From Palaemon carinicauda (taxonomy: Eukaryota; Arthropoda; Malacostraca; Decapoda; Palaemonidae): a DNA stretch of 64,000 nucleotides. A model generated the notes under the pieces. That model ran no database searches and was not told where the DNA came from. It saw only the letters and a program-made list of their open reading frames with translations. The stretch is from NCBI RefSeq assembly GCF_036898095.1, contig NC_090726.1, positions 41,337,930 to 41,401,929 of the forward strand, written 5' to 3'. The translations under genes and the position numbers were made by a program. Shown one piece after another: positions 35,701 to 50,700 of the stretch (position 1 is its first letter; each line of letters starts with the position of its first letter).

Positions 35701-38700
35701 AGGATAAAGTACTGTCTCAGTTGGAACGATCAAGGATTTGGACTATGGAAGATGGACAGAAAAAGGAACTTTTGTTTTGAGGAGGAAATATCCTTTGATG
35801 TAGTGGTACATGCCTACATTATAGGATAAAGTACTGTCTCAGTTGGAACGATCAAGGATTTGGACTATGGAAGATGGACAGAAAAAGGAACTTTCTTTTG
35901 AGGAGGAAATATCCTTTGATGTAGTGGTACATGCCTACATTATAGGATAAAGTACTGTCTCAGTTGGATCAATCAAGTACTTGGATTATGGAAGATGGAC
36001 AGAAAAGGGAACTTTCTCTTGAGGAGGAAATATCCTTTGATGTAGTGGTACATGCCTACATTATAGGATAAAGTACTGTCTCAGTTGGATCAATCAAGTA
36101 CTTGGACTATGGAAGATGGACAGAAAAAGGAACTTTGTTTTGAGGAGGAAATATCCTTTGATGTAGTGGTACATGCGTACATTATAGGATAAAGTACTGT
36201 CTCAGTTGGAACGATCAAGGATTTTGACTATGGAAGATGGACAGAAAAAGGAACTTTGTTTTGAGGAGGAAATATCCTTTGATGTAGTGGTACATGCCTA
36301 CATTATAGGATAAAGTACTGTCTTAGATGGAACGATCAAGTATTTGGACTATGGAAGATGGACAGAAAAAGGAACTTTGTTTTGAGGAGGAAATATCCTT
36401 TGATGTAGTGGTACATGCCTACATTATAGGATAAAGTACTGTCTCAGTTGGATCAATCAAGTATTTGGACTATGGAAGATGGACAGAAAAAGGAACTTTG
36501 TTTTGAGGAGGAAATATCCTTTGATGTAGTGGTACATGCCTACATTATAGGATAAAGTACTGTCTCAGTTGGAACGATCAAGGATTTTGACTATGGAAGA
36601 TGGACAGAAAAAGGAACTTTCTTTTGAGGAGGAAATATCCTTTGATGTAGTGGTACATGCCTACATTAAAGGATAAAGTACTGTCTCAGTTGGAACGATC
36701 AAGGATTTGGACTATGGAAGATGGACAGAAAAAGGAACTTTGTTTTGAGGAGGAAATATCCTTTGATGTAGTGGTACATGCCTACATTATAGGATAAAGT
36801 ACTGTCTCACTTGGATCAATCAAGTATTTGGACTATGGAAGATGGACAGAAAAAGGAACTTTGTTTTGAGGAGGAAATATCCTTTGATGTAGTGGTACAT
36901 GCCTACATTATAGGATAAAGTACTGTCTCAGTTGGAACGATCAAGGATTTTGACTATGGAAGATGGACAGAAAAAGGAACTTTCTTTTGAGGAGGAAATA
37001 TCCTTTGATGTAGTGGTACATGCCTACATTAAAGGATAAAGTACTGTCTCAGTTGGAACGATCAAGGATTTGGACTATGGAAGATGGACAGAAAAAGGAA
37101 CTTTGTTTTGAGGAGGAAATATCCTTTGATGTAGTGGTACATGCCTACATTAAAGGATAAAGTACTGTCTCAGATGGAACGATCAAGGATTTGGACTATT
37201 GAAGATGGACAGAAAAAGGAACTTTGTTTTGAGGAGGAAATATCCTTTGATGTAGTGGTACATGCCTACATTATAGGATAAAGTACGGTCTCAGTTGAAA
37301 CGATCAAGGATTTAGACTATGGAAGATGGACAGAAAAAGGAACTTTGTTTTGAGGAGGAAATATCCTTTGATGTAGTGGTACATGCCTACATTATAGGAT
37401 AAAGTACTGTCTCAGTTGGAACGATCAAGGATTTGGACTATGGAAGATGGACAGAAAAGGGAACTTTCTTTTGAGGAGGAAATATCCTTTGATGTAGTGG
37501 TATATGCCTACATTAAAGGATAAAGTACTGTCTCAGTTGAAACGATCAAGGATTTGGACTATGGAAGATGGACAGAAAAGGGAACTTTCTTTTGAGGAGG
37601 AAATATCCTTTGATGTAGTGGTATATGCCTACATTATAGGATAAAGTACTGTCTCAGTTGGAACGATCAAGGATTTAGACTATGGAAGATGGACAGAAAA
37701 AGGAACTTTCTTTTGAGGAGGAAATATCCTTTGATGTAGTGGTACATGCCTACATTATAGGATAAAGTACTGTCTCAGTTGGAACGATCAAGGATTTGGA
37801 CTATGGAAGATGGACAGAAAAGGGAACTTTCTTTTGAGGAGGAAATATCCTTTGATGTAGTGGTATATGCCTATATTAAAGGATAAAGTACTGTCTCAGT
37901 TGAAACGATCAAGGATTTGGACTATGGAAGATGGACAGAAAAAGGAACTTTGTTTTGAGGAGGAAATATCCTTTGATGTAGTGGTACATGCCTACATTAT
38001 AGGATAAAGTACTGTCTCAGTTGGGACGATCAAGTATTTAGACTATGGAAGATGGACAGAAAAAGGAACTTTGTTTTGAGGAGGAAATATCCTTTGATGT
38101 AGTGGTATATGCCTACATTATAGGATAAAGTACGGTCTCAGTTGGAACGATCAAGGATTTGGACTATGGAAGATGGACAGAAAAAGGAACTTTGTTTTGA
38201 GGAGGAAATATCCTTTGATGTAGTGGTACATGCCTACATTATAGGATAAAGTACTGTCTCAGTTGGAACGATCAAGGATTTTGACTATGGAAGATGGACA
38301 GAAAAAGGAATTTTCTTTTGAGGAGGAAATATCCTTTGATGTAGTGGTACATGCCTACATTATAGGATAAAGTACTGTCTCAGTTGGATCAATCAAGTAC
38401 TTGGACTATGGAAGATGGACAGAAAAAGGAACTTTGTTTCGAGGAGGAAATATCCTTTGATGTAGTGGTACATGCCTACATTATAGGATAAAGTACTGTC
38501 TCAGTTGGAACGATCAAGGATTTTGACTATGGAAGATGGACAGAAAAAGGAACTTTATTTTGAGGAGGAAATATCCTTTGATGTAGTGGTACATGCCTAC
38601 ATTATAGGATAAAGTACGGTCTCAGTTGAAACGATCTAGGATTTGGACTATGGAAGATGGACAGAAAAAGGAACTTTATTTTGAGGAGGAAATATCCTTT

Positions 38701-41700
38701 GATGTAGTGGTACATGCCTACATTATAGGATAAAGTACTGTCTCAGTTGGAACGATCAAGTATTTAGACTATGGAAGATGGACAGAAAAAGGAACTTTGT
38801 TTTGAGGAGGAAATATCCTTTGATGTAGTGGTACATGCCTACATTATAGGATAAAGTACGGTCTCAGTTGAAATGATCTAGGATTTGGACTATGGAAGAT
38901 GGACAGAAAAAGGAACTTTATTTTGAGGAGGAAATATCCTTTGATGTAGTGGTACATGCCTACATTATAGGATAAAGTACTGTCTCAGTTGGAACGATCA
39001 AGTATTTAGACTATGGAAGATGGACAGAAAAAGGAACTTTGTTTTGAGGAGGAAATATCCTTTGATGTAGTGGTACATGCCTACATTATAGGATAAAGTA
39101 CTGTCTCAGATGGAACGATCAAGGATTTGGACTATTGAAGATGGACAGAAAAAGGAACTTTGTTTTGAGGAGGAAATATCCTTTGATGTAGTGGTACATG
39201 CCTACATTATAGGATAAAGTACGGTCTCAGTTAGAACGATCAAGGATTTAGACTATGGAAGATGGACAGAAAAAGGAACTTTGTTTTGAGGAGGAAATAT
39301 CCTTTGATGTAGTGGTACATGCCTACATTATAGGATAAAGTACTGTCTCAGTTGGAACGATCAAGGATTTTGACTATAGAAGATGGACAGAAAAAGGAAC
39401 TTTCTTTTGAGGAGGAAATATCCTTTGATGTAGTGGTACATGCGTACATTATAGGATAAAGTACTGTCTTAGATGGAACGATCAAGTATTCAGACTATGG
39501 AAGATGGACAGAAAAAGGAACTTTGTTTTGAGGAGGAAATATCCTTTGATGTAGTGGTACATGCCTACATTATAGGATAAAGTACTGTCTCAGTTGGATC
39601 AATCAAGTATTTGGACTATGGAAGATGGACAGAAAAAGGAACTTTGTTTTGAGGAGGAAATATCCTTTGATGTAGTGGTACATGCCTACATTATAGGATA
39701 AAGTACTGTCTCAGTTGAAACGATCAAGGATTTGGACTATGGAAGATGGACAGAAAAAGGAACTTTGTTTTGAGGAGGAAATATCCTTTGATGTAGTGGT
39801 ACATGCCTACATTATAGGATAAAGTACTGTCTCAGTTGGAACGATCAAGTATTTAGACTATGGAAGATGGACAGAAAAAGGAACTTTGTTTTGAGGAGGA
39901 AATATCCTTTGATGTAGTGGTATATGCCTACATTATAGGATAAAGTACGGTCTCAGTTGGAACGATCAAGGATTTGGACTATGGAAGATGGACAGAAAAA
40001 GGAACTTTGTTTTGAGGAGGTAATATCCTTTGATGTAGTGGTACATGCCTAATTATAGGATAAAGTACTGTCTCAGTTGGAACGATCAAGTATTTAGATT
40101 ATGGAAGATGGACAAAGAAAGGAACTTTGTTTTGAGGAAGAAATATCCTTTGATGTAGTGGTACATGCCTACATTATAGGATAAAGTACTGCCTCAGTTG
40201 GAACGATCAAGGATTTGGACTATGGAAGATGGACAGAAAAAGGAACTTTGTTTTGAGGAGGTAATATCCTTTGATGTAGTGGTACATGCCTACATTATAG
40301 GATAAAGTACTGTCTCAGTTGGAACGATCAAGTATTTAGATTATGGAAGATGGACAAAGAAAGGAACTTTGTTTTGAGGAAGAAATATCCTTTGATGTAG
40401 TGGTACATGCCTACATTATAGGATAAAGTACTGCCTCAGTTGGAACGATCAAGGATTTGGACTATGGAAGATGGACAGAAAAGGGAGCTTTGTTTTGAGG
40501 AGGAAATATCCTTTGATGTAGTGGTACATGCCTACATTATAGGATAAAGTACTGTCTCAGATGGAACGATCAAGGATTTGGACTATGGAAGATGGACAGA
40601 AAAAGGAACTTTGTTTTGAGGAGGAAATATCCTTTGATGTAGTGGTACATGCCTACATTATAGGATAAAGTACTGTCTCAGTTGGATCAATCAAGTACTT
40701 GGACTATGGAAGATGGACAGAAAAAGGAACTTTGTTTTGAGGAGGAAATATCCTTTGATGTAGTGGTACATGCCTACATTATAGGATAAAGTACTGCCTC
40801 AGTGTGAACGATCAAGTATTTGGACTATGGAAGATGGACAGAAAAAGGAACTTTGTTTTGAGGAGGAAATATCCTTTGATGTAGTGGTACATGCCTACGT
40901 TATAGGATAAAGTACTGTCTCAGTTGGAACGATCAAGTATTTAGACTATGGAAGATGGACAGAAAAAGGAACTTTGTTTTGAGGAGGAAATATCCTTTGA
41001 TGGAATGGTACATGCCTACATTATAGGATAAAGTACTGTCTCAGTTGGAACGATCAAGTAGTTGGACTATGGAAGATGGACAGAAAAAGGAACTTTGTTT
41101 TGAGGAGGAAATATCCTTTGATGTAGTGGTACATGCCTACATTATAGGATAAAGTACTGTCTCAGTTGGAACGATCAATTATTTGGACTATGGAAGATGG
41201 ACAGAAAAAGGAACTTTGTTTTGAGGAGGAAATATCCTTTGATGTAGTGGTACATGCCTACATTATAGGATAAAGTACTGTCTCAGATGGAACGATCAAG
41301 GATTTGGACTATGGAAGATGGACAGAAAAAGGAACTTTGTTTTGAGGAGGAAATATCCTTTGATGTAGTGGTACATGCCTACATTATAGGATAAAGTACT
41401 GTCTCAGTTGGAACGATCAAGGATTTTGACTATGGAAGATGGACAAAAAAAGGAATTTTCTTTTGAGGAGGAAATATCCTTTGATGTAGTGGTACATGCC
41501 TACATTATAGGATAAAGTACTCTCTCAGTTGGATCAATCAAGTACTTGGACTATGGAAGATGGACAGAAAAAGGAACTTTGTTTCGAGGAGGAAATATCC
41601 TTTGATGTAGTGGTACATGCCTACATTATAGGATAAAGTACTGTCTCAGTTGGAACGATCAAGGATTTGGACTATGGAAGATGGACAGAAAAAGGAACTT

Positions 41701-44700
41701 TGTTTTGAGGAGGAAATATCCTTTGATGTAGTGGTACATGCCTACATTATAGGATAAAGTACAGTCTCAGATGGAACGATCAAGTATTTGGACTATGGAA
41801 GATGGACAGAAAAAGGAACTTTGTTTTGGGGGAGGAAATATCCTTTGATGTAGTGGTACATGCCTACATTATAGGATAAAGTACTGTCTCAGTTGGATCA
41901 ATCAAGTACTTGGACTATGGAAGATGGACAGAAAAAGGAACTTCGTTTTGAGGAGGAAATATCCTTTGATGTAGTGGTACATGCCTACATTATAAGATAA
42001 AGTACTGCCTCAGTGTGAACGAACAAGTATTTGGACTATGGAAGATGGACAGAAAAAGGAACTTTGTTTTGAGGAGGAAATATCCTTTGATGTAGTGGTA
42101 CATGCCTACATTATAGGATAAAGTACTGTCTCAGTTGGAACGATCAAGTATTTAGACTATGGAAGATGGACAGAAAAAGGAACTTTGTTTTGAGGAGGAA
42201 ATATCCTTTGATGTAATGGTACATGCCTACATTATAGGATAAAGTACTGTCTCAGTTGGAACGATCAAGTAGTTGGACTATGGAAGATGGACAGAAAAAT
42301 GAACTTTGTTTTGAGGAGGAAATATCCTTTGATGTAGTGGTACATGCCTACATTATAGGATAAAGTACTGTCTTAGTTGGAACGATCAAGTATTTGGACT
42401 ATGGAATATGGACAGAAAAAGGAACTTTCTTTTGAGGAGGAAATATCCTTTGATGTAGTGGTACATGCCTACATTATAGGATAAAGTACTGTCTCAGATG
42501 GAACGATCAAGTATTTGGACTATGGAAGATGGACAGAAAAAGGAACTTTGTTTTGAGGAGGAAATATCCTTTGATGTAGTGGTACATGCCTACATTATAG
42601 GATAAAGTACTGTCTCAGTTGGATCAATCAAGTACTTGGACTATGGAAGATGGACAGAAAAAGGAACTTCGTTTTGAGGAGGAAATATCTTTTGATGTAG
42701 TGGTACATGCCTTTATTATAGGATAAAGTACTGCCTCAGTGTGAACGATCAAGTATTTGGACTATGAAAGATGGACAGAAAAAAGGAACTTTGTTTTGAG
42801 GAGGAAATATCCTTTGATGTAGTGGTACATGCCTACATTAAAGGATAAAGTATTGTCTCAGATGGAACGATCAAGGATTTTGACTATGGAAGATGGACAG
42901 AAAAAGGAACTTTGTTTTGAGGAGGAAATATCCTTTGATGTAGTGGTACATGCCTACATTATAGGATAAAGTACTGTCTCAGTTGGAACGATCAAGGATT
43001 TGGACTATGGAAGATGGACAGAAAAAGGAACTTTGTTTTGAGGAGGAAATATCCTTTGATGTAGTGGTACATGCCTACATTATTGGATAAAGTACTGTCT
43101 CAGTTGGAACGATCAAGTATTTAGACTATGGAAGATGGACAGAAAAAGGAACTTTGTTTTGAGGAGGAAATATCCTTTGATGTAGTGGTACATGCCTACA
43201 TTATAGGATAAAGTACTGTCTCAGTTGGAACGATCAAGGATTTTGACTATGGAAGATGGACAGAAAAAGGAACTTTCTTTTGAGGAGGAAATATCCTTTG
43301 ATGTAGTGGTACATGCCTACATTATAGGATAAAGTACTGTCTCAGTTAGAACGATCAAGGATTTTGACTATGGAAGATGGACAGAAAAAGGAACTTTCTT
43401 TTGAGGAGGAAATATCCTTTGATGTAGTGGTACATGCCTACATTAAAGGATAAAGTACTTTGTCAGATGGAACGATCAAGGATTTGGACTATGGAAGATG
43501 GGCAGAAAAGGGAACTTTGTTTTGAGGAGGTAATATCCTTTGATGTAGTGGTACATGCCTACATTATAGGATAAAGTACTGTCTCAGTTGGAACGATCAA
43601 GTATTTAGACTATGGAAGATGGACAGAAAAAGGAACTTTGTTTTGAGGAGGAAATATCCTTTGATGTAGTGGTACATGCCTACATTATAGGATAAAGTAC
43701 TGTCTCAGATGGAACGATCAAGTATTTGGACTATGGAAGATGGACAGAAAAAGGAACTTTCTTTTGAGGAGGAAATATCCTTTGATGTAGTGGTACATGC
43801 CTACATTATAGGATAAAGTACAGTCTCAGTTGGATCAATCAAGTACTTGGACTATGGAAGATGGACAGAAAAAGGAACTTTGTTTTGAGGAGGAAATATC
43901 CTTTGATGTAGTGGTACATGCCTACATTATAGGATAAAGTACTGTCTCAGATGGAACGATCAAGTATTTGGACTATGGAAGATGGACAGAAAAAGGAACT
44001 TTCTTTTGAGGAGGAAATATCCTTTGATGTAGTGGTACATGCCTACATTATAGGATAAAGTACTGTCTCAGTTGGATCAATCAAGTACTTGGACTATGGA
44101 AGATGGACAGAAAAAGGAACTTTGTTTTGAGGAGGAAATATCCTTTGATGTAGTGGTACATGCCTACATTATAGGATAAAGTACTGTCTCAGTTGGAACG
44201 ATCAAGTATTTGAACTATGGAAGATGGACAGAAAAAGGAACTTTCTTTTGAGGAGGAAATATCCTTTGATGTAGTGGTACATGCCTACATTATAGGATAA
44301 AGTACTGTCTCAGTTGGATCAATCAAGTACTTGGACTATGGAAGATGGACAGAAAAAGGAACTTTGTTTTGAGGAGGAAATATCCTTTGATGTAGTGGTA
44401 CATGCCTACATTATAGGATAAAGTACTGTCTCAGTTGGAACAATCAAGTATTTGAACTATGGAAGATGGACAGAAAAAGGAACTTTCTTTTGAGGAGGAA
44501 ATATCCTTTGATGTAGTGGTACATGCCTTTATTATAGGATAAAGTACTGTCTCAGTTGGAACGATCAAGGATTTGGACTATGGAAGATGGACAGAAAAAG
44601 GAACTTTGTTTTGAGGAGGAAATATCCTTTGATGTAGTGGTACATGCCTACATTATAGGATAAAGTACTGTCTCAGTTGGAACGATCAAGTATTTAGACT

Positions 44701-47700
44701 ATGGAAGATAGACAGAAAAAGGAACTTTGTTTTGAGGAGGAAATATCCTTTGATGTAGTGGTACATGCCTACATTATAGGATAAAGTACTGTCTCAGTTG
44801 GATCAATCAAGTACTTGGACTATGGAAGATGGACAGAAAAAGGAACTTTGTTTTGAGGAGGAAATATCCTTTGATGTAGTGGTACATGCCTACATTATAG
44901 GATAAAGTACAGTCTCAGTTGGATCAATCAAGTACTTGGACTATGGAAGATGGACAGAAAAAGGAACTTTGTTTTGAGGAGGAAATATCCTTTGATGTAG
45001 TGGTATATGCCTACATTATAGGATAAAGTACTGTCTCAGATGGAACGATCAAGTATTTGGACTATGGAAGATGGACAGAAAAGGGAACTTTCTTTTGAGG
45101 AGGAAATATCCTTTGATGTAGTGGTACATGCCTACATTATAGGATAAAGTACTGTCTCAGTTGGATCAATCAAGTACTTGGACTATGGAAGATGGACAGA
45201 AAAAGGAACTTTGTTTTGAGGAGGAAATATCCTTTGATGTAGTGGTACATGCCTACATTATAGGATAAAGTACTGTCTCAGTTGGAACGATCAAGTATTT
45301 GAACTATGGAAGATGGACAGAAAAAGGAACTTTCTTTTGAGGAGGAAATATCCTTTGATGTAGTGGTACATGCCTACATTATAGGATAAAGTACTGTCTC
45401 AGTTGGATCAATCAAGTACTTGGACTATGGAAGATGGACAGAAAAAGGAACTTCGTTTTGTTGAGGAAATATCTTTTGATGTAGTGGTACATGCCTACAT
45501 TATAGGATAAAGTACTGTCTCAGTTGGAACGATCAAGGATTTGGACTATGGAAGATGGACAGAAAAAGGAACTTTGTTTTGAGGAGGAAATATCCTTTGA
45601 TGTAGTGGTACATGCCTACATTATAGGATAAAGTACTGTCTCAGTTGGAACGATCAAGTATTTAGACTATGGAAGATAGACAGAAAAAGGAACTTTGTTT
45701 TGAGGAGGAAATATCCTTTGATGTAGTGGTACATGCCTACATTATAGGATAAAGTACTGCCTCAGTTGGAACGATCAAGTATTTAGACTATGGAAGATGG
45801 ACAGAAAAAGGAACTTTGTTTTGAGGAGGAAATATCCTTTGATGTAGTGGTACATGCCTACATTATAGGATAAAGTACGGTCTCAGTTGGAACAATCAAG
45901 GTTTTGGACTATGGAAGATGGACAGAAAAAGGAACTTTGTTTTGAGGAGGAAATATCCTTTGATGTAGTGGTACATGCCTACATTATAGGATAAAGTACG
46001 GTCTCAGTTGGAACAATCAAGGTTTTGGACTATGGAAGATGGACAGAAAAAGGAACTTTGTTTTGAGGAGGAAATATCCTTTGATGTAGTGGTACATGCC
46101 TACATTATAGGATAAAGTACGGTCTCAGTTGGAACAATCAAGGTTTTGGACTATGGAAGATGGACAGAAAAAGGAACTTTGTTTTGAGGAGGAAATATCC
46201 TTTGATGTAGTGGTACATGCCTACATTATAGGATAAAGTACGGTCTCAGTTGGAACAATCAAGGTTTTGGACTATGGAAGATGGACGAAAAAAGGAACTT
46301 TGTTTTGAGGAGGAAATATCCTTTGATGTAGTGGTACATGCCTACATTATAGGATAAAGTACTGCCTCAGTTGGAACGATCAAGGATTTGGACTATGGAA
46401 GATGGACAGAAAAAGGAACTTTCTTTTGAAGAGGAAATATCCTTTGATGTAGTGGTTCATGCCCACATTATAGGATAAAGTACTGCCTCAGTGTGAACGA
46501 TCAAGTATTTGGACTATGGAAGATGGACAAAAAAAGGAACTTTGTTTTGAGGAGGAAATATCCTTTGATGTAGTGGTACATGCCTACATTATAGGATAAA
46601 GTACTGCCTCAGTGTGAACGATCAAGTATTTGGACTATGGAAGATGGACAAAAAAAGGAACTTTGTTTTGAGGAGGAAATATCCTTTGATGTAGTGGTAC
46701 ATGCCTACATTATAGGATAAAGTACTGTCTCAGTTGGAACGATCAAAGATTTGGACTATGGAAGATGGACAGAAAAAGGAACTTTGTTTTGAGGAGGAAA
46801 TATCCTTTGATGTAGTGGTACATGCCTACATTATAGGATAAAGTACTGTCTCAGATGGAACGATCAAGTATTTGGACTATGGAAGATGGACGGACAAAGG
46901 AACTTTGTTTTGAGGAGGAAATATCCTTTGATGTAGTGGTACATGCCTACATTATAGGATAAAGTACTGTCTCAGATGGAACGATCAAGTAGTTGGACTA
47001 TGGAAGATGGACAGAAAAGGGAACTTTGTTTTGAGGAGGAAATATCCTTTGATGTAGTGGTACATGCCTACATTATAGGATAAAGTACTGTCTCAGATGG
47101 AACGATCAAGTATTTGGACTATGGAAGATGGACGGAAAAAGGAACTTTGTTTTGAGGAGGAAATATCCTTTGATGTAGTGGTACATGCCTACATTATAGG
47201 ATAAAGTACTGTCTCAGTTGGAACGATCAAGTAGTTGGACTATGGAAGATGGACAGAAAAGGGAACTTTGTTTTGAGGAGGAAATATCCTTTGATGTAGT
47301 GGTACATGCCTACATTATAGGATAAAGTACTGTCTCAGATGGAACGATCAAGTATTTGGACTATGGAAGATGGACAGAAAAAGGAACTTTGTTTTGAGGA
47401 GGAAATATCCTTTGATGTAGTGGTACATGCCTACATTATAGGATAAAGTACTGTCTCAGATGGAACGATCAAGTATTTGGACTATGGAAGATGGACAGAA
47501 AAAGGAACTTTGTTTTGAGGAGGAAATATCCTTTGATGTAGTGGTACATGCCTACATTATAGGATAAAGTACTGTCTCAGTTGGAACGATCAAGTATTTG
47601 GACTATGGAAGATGGACAGAAAATGGAACTTTGTTTTGATGAGGAAATATCCTTTGATGTAGTGGTACATGCCTACATTATAGGATAAAGTACTGTCTCA

Positions 47701-50700
47701 GATGGAACGATCAAGTATTTGGACTATGGAAGATGGACAGAAAAAGGAACTTTGTTTTGAGGAGGAAATATCCTTTGATGTAGTGGTACATGCCTACATT
47801 ATAGGATAAAGTACTGTCTCAGTTGGATCAATCAAGTACTTGGACTATGGAAGATGGACAGAAAAAGGAACTTTCTTTTGAGGAGGAAATATCCTTTGAT
47901 GTAGTGGTACATGCCTACATTATAGGATAAAGTACTGTCTCAGTTGGATCAATCAAGTACTTGGACTATGGAAGATGGACAGAAAAAGGAACTTTCTTTT
48001 GAGGAGGAAATATCCTTTGATGTAGTGGTACATGCCTACATTATAGGATAAAGTACTGTCTCAGTTGGATCAATCAAGTACTTGGACTATGGAAGATGGA
48101 CAGAAAAAGGAACTTTCTTTTGAGGAGGAAATATCCTTTGATGTAGTGGTACATGCCTACATTATAGGATAAAGTACTGTCTCAGTTGGATCAATCAAGT
48201 ACTTGGACTATGGAAGATGGACAGAAAAAGGAACTTTCTTTTGAGGAGGAAATATCCTTTGATGTAGTGGTACATGCCTACATTATAGGATAAAACACTG
48301 TCTCAGTTGGAACGATCAAGTATTTGGACTATGGAAGATGGACAGAAAAAGGAACTTTGTTTTGAGTAGGAAATAACCTTTGAAGTAGTGGTACATGCCT
48401 ACATAATAGGATAAAGTACTGTCTCAGTTGGAACGATCAAGTATTTGAACTATGGAAGATGGACAGAAAAAGGAACTTTCTTTTGAGGAGGAAATATCCT
48501 TTGATGTAGTGGTACATGCTTACATTATAGGATAAAGTACTGTCTCAGTTGGAACGATCAAGTATTTCGACTATGGAAGATGGACAGAAAAAGGAACTTT
48601 GTTCTGAGGAGGAAATATCCTTTGATGTAGTGGTACATGCCTACATTATAGGATAAAGTACTGTCTCAGTTGGAATGATCAAGTATTTCGACTATGGAAG
48701 ATGGACAGAAAAAGGAACTTTGTTTTGAGGAGGAAATATCCTTTGAAGTAGTGGTACATGCCTACATTATAGGATAAAGTACTGTCTCAGTTGGAACGAT
48801 CAAGTATTTGAACTATGGAAGATGGACAGAAAAAGGAACTTTCTTTTGAGGAGGAAATATCCTTTGATGTAGTGGTACAGGCCTACATAATAGGATAAAG
48901 TACTGTCTCAGTTGGAACGATCAAGTATTTGGACTATGGAAGATGGACAGAAAAGGGAACTTTCTTTTGAGGAGGAAATATCCTTTGATGTAGTGGTACA
49001 TGCCTATATTAAAGGATAAAGTACTGTCTCAGTTGGAACGATCAAGTATTTGGACTATGGAAGATGGACAGAAAAAGGAACTTTCTTTTGAGGAGGAAAT
49101 ATCCTTTGATGTAGTGGTATATGCCTACATTATAGTATAAAGTACTGTCTCAGTTGGAACGATCAAGTATTTGGACTATGGAAGATGGACAGAAAAAGGA
49201 ACTTCGTTTTGAGGAGGAAATATCCTTTGATGTAGTGGTACATGCCTACATTATAGGATAAAGTACTGTCTCAGTTGGAACGATCAAGTATTTGGACTAT
49301 GGAAGATGGACAGAAAAAGGAACTTTGTTTTGAGGAGGAAATATCCTCTGATGTAGTGGTACATGCCTATATTATAGGATAAAGTACTGTCTCAGTTGGA
49401 ACGATCAAGTATTTGGACTATGGAAGATGGACAGAAAAAGGAACTTTGTTTTGAGGAGGAAATATCCTTTGATGTAGTGGTACATGCCTACATTATAGGA
49501 TAAAGTACTGTCTCAGTTGGAACGATCAAGTATTTGGACTATGGAAGATGGACAGAAAAAGGAACTTTGTTTTGAGGAGGAAATATCCTTTGATGTAGTG
49601 GTACATGCCTACATTATAGGATAAAGTACTGTCTCAGTTGGAATGATCAAGTATTTGGACTATGGAAGATGGACAGAAAAAGGAACTTTCTTTTGAAGAG
49701 GAAATATCCTTTGATGTAGTGGTACATGCCTACATTATAGGATAAAGTACTGTCTCAGTTGGAACGATCAAGTATTTGGACTATGGAAGATGGACAGAAA
49801 AAGGAACTTTCTTTTGAGGAGGAAATATCCTTTGATGTAGTGGTACATGCCTATATTATAGGATAAAGTACTGTCTCAGTTCGAACGATCAAGTATTTGG
49901 ACTATGGAAGATGGACAGAAAAAGGAACTTTGTTTTGAGGAGGAAATATCCTTTGATGTAGTGGTACATGCCTACATTATAGGATAAAGTACTGTCTCAG
50001 TTGGAACGATCTAGTATTTGGACTATGGAAGATGGACAGAAAAAGGAATTTTCTTTTGAGGAGGAAATATCTTTTAATGTAGTGGTACATGCCTACATTA
50101 TAGGATAAAGTACTGTTTCAGTTGGAACGATCAAGTACTTGGACTATGGAAGATGGACAGAAAAAGGAACTTTGTTTTGAGGAGGAAATATCCTTTGATG
50201 TAGTGGTACATGCCTACATTATAGGATAAAGTACTGTCTCAGTTGGAACGATCAAGTATTTGGACTATGGAAGATGGAGAGAAAAAGGAACTTTGTTTTG
50301 AGGAGGAAATATCCTTTTATGTAGTGGTACATGCCTACATTATAGGATAAAGTACTGCCTCATTTGGAACGATCAAGTATTTGGACTATGGAAGATGGAG
50401 AGAAAAAGGAACTTTGTTTTGAGGAGGAAATATCCTTTGATGTAGTAGTACATGCCTACATTATAGGATAAAGTACTGTCTCAGTTGGAACGATCAAGTA
50501 TTTGGACTATGGAAGAGGGACAGAAAAAGGAACTTTGTTTTAAGGATGAAATATCCTTTGATGTAGTGGTACATGCCTACATTATAGGATAAAGTACTGC
50601 CTCATTTGGAACGATCAAGTATTTGGACTATGGAAGATGGACAGAAAAAAGGAACTTTGTTTTGAGGAGGAAATATCCTTTGATGTAGTGGTACATGCCT

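Noticed and set aside
33229..35829. Many plus- and minus-strand frames such as GGDIIITIF or NGDYNIATKK repeats
   Set aside because: They are translations of the A-rich 45-bp satellite and change frame with A-run length.
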